From Symsagittifera roscoffensis (lineage: Eukaryota > Xenacoelomorpha > Acoela > Convolutidae): 64,000 nt of DNA. The DNA lies in NCBI RefSeq assembly GCF_963678635.1, contig NC_087069.1:5875472-5939471 (forward strand). Reading direction: 5' to 3'. Positions 50,209 to 62,500 of the stretch are shown one piece after another (position 1 is the first letter of the stretch; every line of letters starts with the position of its first letter). A program made the position numbers and the translations under genes. The notes beneath the pieces are model-generated. The model was not told the origin of the DNA. It did not search any database and saw only the letters and a list, made by a program, of their open reading frames with translations.

Positions 50209-50591
50209 TGAATTTACTGCAGTAAAAAATTTATATCTGAGTCCTCTTGAAAATAAGAGAGTTTTTGAAAAGATCGAGATGCCATATAAAAACTAGCTAA
50301 GCATAAAACAAAAGGTGCATATGATTATGTTAAACATATTAGTACAGATAGAGTAAAGAAAAAAAACAGCACGTGCTCCTGGTTTATTCATACTATTTTT
50401 AAACAGAATCGGACCTCTATTAATCTTTAATAATTTGTTTGTTGGTTGTATGGATATCCACCATCGTAACTCATAAATAAGAGACGTCTCATCTGTTTTC
50501 ACTCTCACTTGTTCTGAAAAGAGTTTGAAGAAGATACTGCAATTGTTATCAACTCTATTTACAAACCACCTCCGAAAATCAGGGTGTCAAA
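50209..50591. promoter_or_regulatory. Putative bidirectional promoter between the TPR gene and EFHB
   Basis: Only 383 bp separate the two divergent start codons and must contain both 5' untranslated regions and promoters. No clear TATA box or CpG cluster stands out. The inference rests on geometry. Confidence 0.5.
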
Positions 50592-53500
50592 ATGAGGACG
50601 AACGAAGGAAAGTTTGTAGACCGGAATCCTACAGTCCCAACAGTAAGTATAATTAACAATCAATTAATTAAATTTTTTCTGCGCTTAATCAACTAAGTTC
50701 ATCAAATACTTCAGTTCTATTTTGCTGTTTTTTGAGATATGTCCGAATATTCAAAACCAATTTTATCAATAATTTGGGGCAAATTGTTTTTAACTCGAAC
50801 TGCTTCGTATGTCTTTGTAAGCCTTGGAGTTTGCATGTTGTTTTTTCTGCGAATTGAAGAGTAGTTTTTGAGGCAAAATCAAAAATTATAGAAAAAAAAT
50901 ATATTACCAAAAAACTCGATTTAAGGAAATCAAATGCGTAATATCTCCTATGGCTCCTTTTCAGTTTCTCAGTCGACGTGATTTTTCCGGCCATTGAAAA
51001 TGGGGAGGAACTTTATATTCTGGTGTGTTTGATTTTTTATCCACGCAAAATCAGGTACCACAAACTATCATCGGACTGGTTTGAGTGATATATTGTATCA
51101 AAGTCCTATCAGCCGTGATTCGAACCACACTGCAAAACTTCCAAACATTTTTTCCAATGTCGAGAAAATCCGGTTTGAAATTTTTGACCTTTGTCTTAAT
51201 TCGAGTTTATAAAGCAAGCGATCAGCTTTTGTTGTTATCCACGCAAAATTAGCTTCCACAAGATCATTGGACTAGGTTGAGGGCTCTTTTTCCTCTTCCC
51301 CACCTGCAAATTTTATAATTAAAATTACTGTTCGCCATGTCCGATTGTAATGAAAATTGACATGCAAATAAATTAGGCCATGACAAAAATCTTTGGTCTT
51401 CATAATTAATCTTGGAAAATCACTCGTTAGACCATAGAATTGATGCTCATGTGAGGTGGGGGAAAAGGAAAAAAAGCCAGGTTGAGTTATATATAATAAT
51501 AAAGCCCGTTTAATCGTGATTCGAACGATTTAAAAAAATTTGAAAAAAAATCCTTGGTGAGAAAAACCGGTTTGAAAGTTTAGATTTTCCGTTTAATTTC
51601 GAGCGAGTGATCAGGCTTGGCTCTTTTCCAGTTTCCCACCCCCCTCGTAAAATTACAAAACAAAGCTGTTCATAAATTGTTCACACGGCAATTTGCATGT
51701 TAGAAATGTTGTAGAAATTTGTTCACCTGATCACGCTGACACGTTTTAATGCAATTCATAACATCAAAAGTCATTTTCAATAGATTTTCATTTATTGGAT
51801 TTCAGAAAAAATCAAAGAGGGGGGGGGGACTGGAAAAGATCCTCAGGCTTACATTAGATTTTTTATGCTTAATTTAAGCCTTGAATATTTAGTTTTACTC
51901 CGATAAAGTTAGCTTTTGAAATTTATTTTCATCTTAGAAATCAAAAGTTTACAAAAATTTGGGAAAAAAAAATTTTCCTAAAATTTTTTAAAAAAAAAAT
52001 GTAATTTTTTTTTCTTGTGTTTTTTAAGTTATTTGTCTGCAAAATTTGGATCCAATTTGCATATTTTACAATGACTAACAAAAATGCCTAAGCTTTACTT
52101 TTTCGCTCAGGTTCCTTTATCACACCAAGCCCAAAAAACGATACTAATTGGAAAAACAATTTTGCTGTAACTTTTTAGGACTGGTCGGAACACTCTGTGC
52201 TACTTGCACAGTAACCGGCTATCCTTGTTTTACAAATTAAAACTGTTCAAACATTATTCACAAAGCAACGTGAATTTAAAAATGTGTAGAATGTGCTTTA
52301 TGTTCTTATTTGCAAATTTCACTTTCCTCTTAAATGTAATCATTTTCAAAAGTCATTTTTTTAATATTTACAAAAATTCATCGCATTATGGCAATGGAAA
52401 AATTGTTTTCGAACGCAGAACAACGACTGTGGAACAAACGCAGAAAAGAGCCGAAAAGTTCAATATGGGGAGAGTGTTTGATCCAGCTTCTGAGATTAGC
52501 GAGAAAATCACTTCATAAAAAGTAGTTAAGAAAGCTAGTTCTGGAAACCTTGTCTGCAAAATTTGGCTCTTTTACAGTCCCCCGATATTTTCTGGAAATT
52601 CAAAGTATGAAAGCCTATTTAATATAATATGACTTTTCGTGTTATAAACTGTGTTTACACGTGCCAGCATGAACAGGTGAACAAATTTGCACAATTTTCT
52701 TAACATGCAAAATGCCGTGTAAACAACTTTTGAACAATTTTGTTTTGTAATTTTACGAGGGGATGGGAAACTAGAAAAGGTGGGTCCTTCCATAAATGAT
52801 TACACCTTATTTCAAGTTGAAAAGGCCGAAATGACCTTAAGAAAAGTATTTTTTTTTTCAATTTTTGTAAGCTCTTAAAAATTGCACCAATAAGTCTGAA
52901 CTGAGTTCAATTCGAAGAACGGGTTGAAGAAACATTCTCTGTTTAAGCGTTTATTCCCCCATATTTAGTAGAGAAGTTAATAATTTTTTTGGTTATATTC
53001 CAATCAGTACAATATACTCTAAAAAAAATCAAACGTATGCATCCAGCTTTAGCTGGTCCTCTAGTTCTTTTGTAAAATTAATTTGAGTGTGATTTTTTAC
53101 ATCCTTTTCCGGCAACCCCGTGAATCTATTCTGAAAAACGAACGAAATTAAACCAGTTCTGCTAAAGGCAGAGAGAAAGTTTTGGAAATTTTTTCTGAGC
53201 TCTGAAACACGACTAAAATTTTGATGTTAATCAACTTGAAATCTACCGGCTTACCAAAAACGGCAAAGACAAAAGCTCTTTTCCAGTTCCCCTCAAATTT
53301 TTTATATAAATGTCTATTTAACATTTCTGTTTTTGTTACAAACTGCATGAAAACGTATCAGCGTGAACAGGTGAACAAATTTTTACAACATTTATAATAA
53401 GAAAAATGCTGGGTGAAAAAATTTTGAACAGCTTTATTTTGTAATTGTAAAAGGGGGACTGTAAAAAACTTGCTCGTAAGTTGTCGAGAAAATTAAAAGA

Positions 53501-56500
53501 AGAAACTGTGCTTTTCCTTTTTTGCGACTCGAATCGTAACATGCAATCAACAATTCTATAATGTAAAAATTGCCCACTTGTTTGCTCTTTTCAACCCCCG
53601 CCCCTCATTTCAAACTTTCAATTGCTTTAGCTGTCTGACTGCTGAATGAGTGATCGTACGATGTAAAGGCTCTTTTCCAGTCCCCCTTTCAAATTTACGA
53701 ATTTTATATTTGTATTACGTGTTATTACGGCTAAATGCGTGATGTTACGGTGTAAATTATGAAGAACAAATCTGTCGATTTGTTCACCACGCCAAATTTC
53801 ATTGCATTGTGACAACGTTAAAACTACTTTTCAAAATTGAATTTGAAAAGGGGGGAAACTGGAAAAGAGCCGATGTAAAGTATGAAGAACAAATGTGTTC
53901 ACAAGTTAATTTTTTCACCATGCGAAATTTCGTTACATTGTGGCAAAGTCAAAATCGTTCCTCAAAACTCAAATTCAATTGTGGGGTAATAGAAGAAAAT
54001 AGCCCACTTGTTCACGCTGACACGTCTTATTGCAGTTTGGAACATCAAATTTCTTTTCAAATAGCTTTTGTGACTCGAACTTCGGAGAAAATTGAAAAAG
54101 GGAAGCTGGAAAAGATCCGAAGCATAATTAATCATCTAATTTGATTGAGTATATGTGCATCAAAATAAGTTAAATAAAAACTGCTACAAATTAGAATTTG
54201 ATAACTGCTGTAAATTTCTAGGCTGGCAAATGTTTCGATAGTGTCGGCTCAGTGCCAGAGTGTGTGCAGGCTTACAACCCAGACAAAGGTGAGAGTCCGG
54301 CAGTTACAAAGAGGTACCGAGCCACTTATGAGCCAGATGTTGGGGCCACCACAGTACACTATGGCAAGGCAGCAGACAAGGAACAGTTTATGGCCCAGGT
54401 CATGACTCACGGGCTAGTGTCCAATGCAAACCCACACACGGTTAGCAATGAGCCATACATACCATACAATCAGCACAGCAGTACCTGCATATGACCGCTT
54501 CATCTAGTTAATAAAAAGTGCTCGAATTTGTTCATGGGTGATTTCCCACGTCGAAAAAACGTTCAAAAGAACTGCTAAAAAAGTTCGTGTGGTTTGGACA
54601 CTTTGCTAGCAAGATATGGGCGGTTTAAGCAACTTTCTGGTGTTTTTTTACTAGACTGAATGATGTCTAGTGTAATTTATATTGCTTAAGTATTTTGCTG
54701 CCTTGATTTTCAACTAATTTGTATTGTTGCGTTGTATTGTGTAGGCGGCCGAGTGTGTGAATCCGGATCCGAAGACACTGTTCCAGCAGAGGGTGGCTGA
54801 CAAGAAGGAGTCCCTCTACCTCTCCCACCAGACCAGACCTCTGGGCCAAGTGCCAGACCAGACTCCCAACCTACCAGAGGGCACAGACATCTATGAAAAA
54901 CAGTTCGGCAGACCAGGAGAGAAAAGTGAGTTCTTTATCGCATCTACTTTAAAACACGATTGGATCATGTTAACTATTTCCCTCCAATTGCAATAGGGGG
55001 GAAATAGTTAGCAAGGTTTGGATGAAATTTAATGAAATAACGTCAACCAATGGTAATGCGACAGAATACATTTCTGAGAAATACGAAACCAATCCAGTTG
55101 AGCATAAATGAAATGTGTTTTTATAGGGAGGAGATTCTTTACAAGGTACCATAGCGGGGGGGGGGGGGGATAGTTAACATGATCCACAGGATTTTTTTCT
55201 GTCGTAGAATGATAAAGTTTAAACGGTGAAAAGTTTATCTTAAGCATTGTTTTTTTTTGTGTATTCTGATAAATTGATTCTATTTTTTTGCCTATCCTTT
55301 GTTTAGAGACAAAACTTGATATTATAATTTAGAAACGATCCTGATCTAGTTTATGTTCGAAAAATGCCCAAACTTGGGATGATATGAGTGATTTAAAGCA
55401 ACTTTTGAGCAGTTTTCAGCTATTAAAAAGCCGATTAAACCGCTCATTCTGAAACAAAAAGTTTTCCAGGGGGCTTAAAAAAATAAGAAGATCTGGCGAC
55501 GATTTATTAGTTCCATCAGATTTATTTTGCGAGATCCTCGAAGACACTCTGAGGTGATACTTAAAAAAACAGGCTGCATAGAAAAACAACAGCGTGTGTG
55601 TGTTTGCAGACGAGTACGCAGGTGAGTTGATCAATCCCCCCAAGAGCAGCAAAGAGGTAGAGGAGGAGTCAAAAGTGGGCAAGGACTTGTACGAGAAGAG
55701 CCACGCCTCCTGGGATGCAGGCGAACAGGTGAAACACCCCCCCCCCCCCCCCCCCCCCCCCAATTTTTCAATACACAATTGATTAAAAGATGTGATTGGT
55801 TCTAGAAACTGAAATGAATCATGCGCCAGTCCAAACGATAAGTTGCGATAAGCTACTATGTAGAGCTAGTACTAGTAATAAAAACTACTTGCAGTCTTTT
55901 TTTTCAAGCAACTGTATAAAGCATAATATAGCATTGCAATAAAGAGATGTGTGTGTTAATTGTGGGGGCGCATTAGGTGACTCGTCACTACGACTGGTCC
56001 AGATGGGACCCCTCCAACCGATTCGGAGAGCCAACACCTTCGGACGAGCGTGGAAAACACGTCAAGACCATCATGTATTGGCACGCGCAGAAGAAAATGT
56101 GAGTTAAAGAAAAAGAAAATGATTTCACATCAAGCTTAAGTCACTCAAAAATGACGTCATTCAAAGTTGTTCCCATTTTCACAAAATTGGACCCTTTTCG
56201 ACTTTCCCCACAATTTTCTATTTCCATACTAAGGTATTTTTTTTCTTTAAAATGTGCTGTTACGATGCAACGTATAAAGGAACAAGTGTTCATAATAGTT
56301 AACACTGTCACCATATACAATTTCATAGCATTATGATTACGTTCAAATAGGTTTTCAAAACTGAATTTTAGATGCGGGGGTTAAAGTGCAAAATTCATGG
56401 AGAATACGTTGCTCTAACGGTTTCATAGGTGGGAAACTTTCCATGGCATCTATGGAACCTTATATGCTGCAATTTATCGATGGGTAAATGTTTAGGGCAA

Positions 56501-59500
56501 CCCAAATATATAGCCCACGACTTTAGTGGTTGATCCCATTAGACTTTCAAAGCACTCACTTTGTCAATTCTTAACGACTTGTAATATTTCAATCACACAC
56601 AGTCAGGGGCGGATCTAAGATTTTCTCGAGGGGGGGGCGGATTTTCAAAAAATTTTCCAAAATTTTGACGACCTTTTTTTTTTTTTAGGTCGACCAAATT
56701 GATTTTTCGAGCTCTCCCAAAGCACTGTTTTGCCGCAATTTTGGCAAAATTTTCTGCGCCGCAGGCAAATTTTTGAAAAAACAGTCAAAAAAGCCGTTTT
56801 TGGGCACTTTTTGATAAATTTAAAAATTTTGACAAAAAATAGCGTTTTTTTTGGCGCGCGCTCCCCCTCAAAGTTAGTATATATTGGCGCCGAAGGCGCC
56901 TTTAGAAAAATTTTAGGGTCGGTCTGCCAAAAATGGATTTCTGAAAAAGTATCAAAGGGGGGACCCTTTGGGTCGACAGGGGGTCGAATCCCTGAGGGGG
57001 GGGGGGGCGTCCGCCCCCCCGCCCCCCCCCCCCCCCCCAAATCCGCCCCTGCACACAGTACAGTTTGATCAAAATAATTCATTCATTTTTTTTTCAGTTG
57101 AGGGAAGATAACATATTTGATATCAGTTTTTGCAGTTTGTTGCTTCAGTTGAAACATTGATTTTGAAGTGTTTTCTTGTTTTCTTTTCAAGTTTGCCTCC
57201 GGAACGGGTCATTTCCAAACGGTGAGTGACCATGCATTTCATGTCCCTATCATGGACACCCTCTTGAGCAATTGAAGTGTGCTTCATGCCCGTCTATGGT
57301 CATAATGGCGTTAAAATAGTTTTAAGGTCATGGTGGATGTGGTAAGATATGTAATTGGTGCACTGCTGCACTACACACACACAACACTGCCGGTGTTTTT
57401 GTCCTAGCAGATGTCTCGAAATGCACGAAATCAAAAAATATATATAAAGTACGCACGCCCCCCGCATTAAAAACCAGTAGTAAGAAAGAACAAAAAAAAA
57501 GATCTTTCAACTTCTTCGAGCCCAACCAAGCGCGGATCTTGGAGTTTCTCGAGGGATGAAGTGGTTTTCAATAGAATTTTGAAATTTGTTTGCCGTTTTT
57601 TTCGTTTACCAGTTGATTTTGAGTTGCCAATTGAAAACACCAAAAGACGTTATTTTGAAAAATTACTCTGCATGTCAAGCAATTTTTTTGAAAAACAGGT
57701 CAAAAATTCATTTTTTTTAGCACATTTGGAGGGTTTTTGAGAGCGCGCTATCTCTTAAAATGGAACAATACTTGCACCAATTATTTGTTTAGAAAACTTT
57801 TTAATGCTGGTAAAAATAATGATAGAACAATTAAATGGCGATTTCTCATGATTACGCTTCATCCAATATCTTACGGATATCAAAATTTGAAAAAATTTAG
57901 TAGCAATTGCAAAACAAAACATCACTAGCGACACACAAAAAGGTCAAAATTAAAAAAATAATTTTTTTCTGACTTTTTTTGTTTTTCTTATTTTTTGCTG
58001 ATTCTTTTATGTAGAACAACCAATTGAAAATCTTATCTTAGTCGCGCCCAGTTTTTATCTTAGTCGGAACAAAGTGTGTCTCGGCCGCTAAGATTTGTCG
58101 CGGATCTCGACCGGGAAAATATTTAAAGATTTTTAAGTTTTGCCTCTCAACATACAATTCAAAACAAAGTTTTGATTATGCTTATGACCCTTGTGTGATA
58201 GCATTGGTTGCTTAAACTTGAAATATGCGAGCATGGCGGCACTCGTTTCTACTCTCAATCATTATGTTCTGTTTTTGTTGAAAATGGTTTAAATTTGTTG
58301 TGAAGTTGAGAATATGGGCTAGCTGATTGGTTGATTATCTTAGGGATGAAGGAGCCATAATTGAGGAGAAGGTCCTGGATGGACACCGGGAGAAATACAC
58401 GGACCAGCTGGGCCAGACCAGAGACCCGTGAGTAGATCTGAATCATTTTCATATTTTTGATTATCTGTCGGAAGTAAATCAATTGGTATAATTGGCAATT
58501 TTTAGAATAACTTCGGTCAAATAAATAAAAAGACATTTACACAATACAAAAACTGACGGGATTGTTTGACGTGCAAGATGGTATATGCAGTAACATACTG
58601 TTTTCAACTTATTATGATTGTCATAATTGCCCTTACCTGTTGGTAAGCTAATTATGACTAATTGTACTTATAACCACCTATAAGTGAAGAAAACTTTTTT
58701 ATTTGATGTCATTATACACTTGTGTTGTAGAATAAAAGACACTATGAAAGTGGGACCAGACCACACTTTTGGCATCATAGTGAAGCCAGACGGGTACGGG
58801 GTGGATGATCTGCTACATGGGAGAGTGCCCAAACACTACCTGAGGGGTAAAGACAGAGAGAGGGCTCTGATGGCGGCTGTCAGACAGAACCTTAAGACTA
58901 ATAACTTCAACCGGTTCGATGATGTCGCAGCCGCATTCAACCACTACGACAAGGTACCTGTATCTCCTCCTCGTACCCGGGTCGACGTTTGTGATTAATG
59001 TTTCGACTAAAAATCCATAGTCGAGAAGACCGGTTACGTAGCAGTATTTAGACAACCGCGTGTTCAGACTCGTCAGTAATTAAACAAATACCAAATTAAC
59101 CAATCAGAATCGAGACAAGGAAGAAATGAATAATTAATAATTATTTATTTCGTAAATTTGCTTTCTCATCTCGATTCTGATTTGTTAATATGATAATTGT
59201 CTGCTTACTGTCGAGTATGAATACGCGGTTCTCTTAATACAGACCGCTTTCCGAGAAGACCCTATAGACGAACACACAGACGAAACATAAATTCATCATA
59301 TGCATAAGAGGTATTGAAAAGTTTCAGTCTCAGTTGCCATACTCTAAAGCAAAAATTCAGATCTCGTTTTTCACGTATAATGCATATACAAAATACATCT
59401 ATGAAGTATAGCTGGGAGGTTGTTCGCTCTAAGATCCACCTATGTTTTATTTGAGAACAATGATTGTCATCCATTCACAATCGCTAAACCAATTTAAGAT

Positions 59501-62500
59501 ACAGTTCAACAGTAGCGAGAAGGTGACATCGACGTGCGTGCGTTTGCGTGTAAATTATCCGAAATGAAATTATTAGAATAAAAACTGACGAGTTTTCAGA
59601 ATATATATGATTTTAATTTCTAATGTTCGAAAAACAAATGTGGTCGGAACTTTCTGGGCTACAAGCAGGAGCGGCTTTAGGGGGGATGGGGGGCGGAGGG
59701 CGGACGCCTCCTCCTCAGGGATTCGACCCCCTGCCGACCCAAAGGGTCCCCCTTTGATACTTTTTCAGAAATCCATTTTTGGCCGACCGACTCTAAAGTT
59801 TTTCTAATATATACTAACTTTGAAGGTAAGCGCGCGCCAAAAAAAACGCAATTTTTTGTCAACCTTTTTCAAAACGGCTTTTTTGACTGTTTTTTCAAAA
59901 ATTTGCCTGCGGCGCAGAAAAATGAGCCAAAATAGGGGCAAAACACTGCTTTGGGAGAGCTCGAAAAATCAATTTGCTCGACCAAAAAAAAGGTCGTCAA
60001 AATTTTTTTGAAAATCTGCCCCCCCCCCTCGAGAAAATCCTAGATCCGCCCCTGGCTACAAGCTTTATTTGTAGAATATTGTTGAAAACGTATCATATGA
60101 CAATATAAATTATGTTGTATGGTTTAGGAAGGCAGTGGTAAGCTGAGCATAGATGCCATCAGACAGATGTGTGTGGACTACTGCATCCCAATTGAAGAAG
60201 TAGTTCTAGAGAGTCTGTTCGACTTCATGAGGGGGGACAGTCAGGGGGGCAACGGGGGGCAGGAGGGGGGCCAGATAGACTTCGACACCTTCGCCAACTT
60301 CCTACACTGGCAGACAACTTCAACTGGCACAGACAGCAACGGACAGAGTAAATTAATTGACTTTATGATTTTTATGAATTTTTGACTCTTATTAATTTTA
60401 TGAATTTTTGACTCTTATTAATTTTATGAAATTTTGATTCTTTTTATGAATTGTATGAGTCATAATTTTTTGAATTAGGCGTGTGATGTATGAATAAATC
60501 ACTTCATTCAAGTTCAATTGGTTTAGTTTGAGTTTTTATGGTCTTGTCATCCTCGATATTCTCTTGTGCAATCCGGTCGTATTGTTCCAAAATTGTGGCA
60601 AACTGGTTTGTGTTGACTGGTACGGGTCAAAGGTCAGGTTGAATCAGCGGTTGACCTCGTTCAAATTGTTTGAACCCTCTGAGAAAATTAAATTGTACCG
60701 TTATTGGTGTGTATTGACCTGCAGCTCAATGGTAATTTGGTTGATCTTAACTTACCTGTTACGTTTTGCGCTGTTGTCAGGAGAGTCCTACGAGGAGACA
60801 GGGGAGACTCCTAGGAGGATAGAGAACCAGTTGGACAAACAGCTGGGGGGCTACAAGACATCTGCCTCACAGGTCAACGCAGCAGTCGGAGTAGTCCCCC
60901 CACAGCAAGGTTACTTTCACCCTATCACCACTCAACTCACCTTTAATTTATCGCTCTATAATGTGAAACTTGACTTTTGGTTGCTAGGCTATTCAAAATT
61001 TAGAACCAATGAATGAATTTTTAGTTACAAACTTTTTTTTAAGTCAACTTTCGGTTAAATATTACAATTGTTTTATTTCTTGATCAGTTTTTGGCCATTT
61101 TTCAGATACTTTTGAAACATTTTTTTGTTCAACTTCCGGTAATTTTTGGACTAATTTCAGTCATCTTTTGAATTTTTTGCGATAATTATTGGTTATTTTG
61201 GGTTGTTTTTCATCAATATTTCAGTTGAGTGATATCAAATTTTATTGTAGTCATTTTGTCGCAATGTTAAATTAATTACATTATCTGCTGCCTGTACAGA
61301 CTACCGCACCTACGGCACACCGACTGTGAGAGTGGACAGACCCGCACCCAAGTACAAGAGTGTGAGTGACAGGACCAACTACGGGGATGAGGCGGACGCC
61401 TGGGGACTGATGACCCCCAGTGTCTTCACCAACAGTGGCGTCTACGAAGACGACCTCTTCCAACCCAGAAGTCCAGAAGAGGTCAGTACGCACGCAGTCA
61501 CTGCAAATCAAGCTAATCGTCAAGTAAAAAAGAAAACTAAGAAGGTAAGAAAAGGAGAGGGAGGGGTTGTTGGAAGTTAACATATGGTCTCAAGTTCAAG
61601 TCAAGTCGACGTAGGCGCTTTCTGTTTCACTCCCCTGGAATGAGGTATAAATCTTTTCCGATATTGTGCCCAGTTTTTAAAAAAAACACCTCATCCCGGG
61701 TCGTGAACCTCAAACCCCCCCCCCCCCCCCCCCCCACCCGCTTGAGTTTTCCAAATTCACGCATAAATCATTTTACTTGCGGTCGGTAATGAACGAAGGT
61801 GTGATGGATAAAAACCCCAAAAGTGTAAATTTTTTACTAGTTGAGCCACTGCCTCCGTTTCAATTTTGATACCTAAAACTGATAGAGTGACTCACGAAAA
61901 AGTATCAGACTTTTTTTTCCATTCCACCCCCACCCCACATTTCGAACTTTTATTTTTCGTAGTTGTTTCACGTGTTATTATGGCTGAACGCGATGGATGT
62001 TACGATGCAGCGTATGAAAAACAAATGTGTTCACAATAGTTCGTTTGTTCACAATGCAAAATTTTTGATGCAAGTTATGACAACGTTAAAAGAGTTTTTT
62101 AAAATAGAAATTCAAATGTGGGGGAAAGGAAAAAGAGCAAAATACCAATCAACGCTGCTCGTATTATATTAGGGAGGAAAGGTCACTGTTCCGACTGCCC
62201 TTTAAAATGTCTCGGAAGTATTTTGAAACTTTGAAATCATTCCGACTTTAACCTTGATGGCTTCTTGAAATAAAAAACGAGAAATTTTCCCAACGAATAA
62301 ATAAGTCTCGTGAACTTATTTCGATGAACACAATTTTTCAATTTAAAATTCAATTTCCATTTGATATTACTACCGTTCAGCTGATTCGGATCATATGCTT
62401 CGTAAAATGTCATGATGCTGGTGCTTTTTTTGGTATAATAAAACGGTTTGGGCAGCTCTTGGCTTTTACGTATTCAATGGTCTTTTCATCTGTGAAAAAC

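Larger units (their letters stand above)
50643..54221. other. EFHB intron 1, MITE cluster
   Basis: 3.58 kb without exons. It holds a dispersed repeat (51018-51200), a second copy interrupted by a family A MITE (51205-51616), and family B/C MITEs at 51619-51842, about 52564-52780, about 53273-53471 and the nested stack about 53500-54118. Confidence 0.7.

Noticed and set aside
54222-54494. Reading EFHB exon 2 on to the TGA at 54494 as a terminal exon
   Set aside because: The family sequence stops at the GT at 54441, and the next exon continues in phase, so the tail after 54440 is intronic.
59262-59474. 70-codon minus-strand ORF in EFHB intron 8
   Set aside because: No family resemblance and no splice context; chance ORF in an intron.
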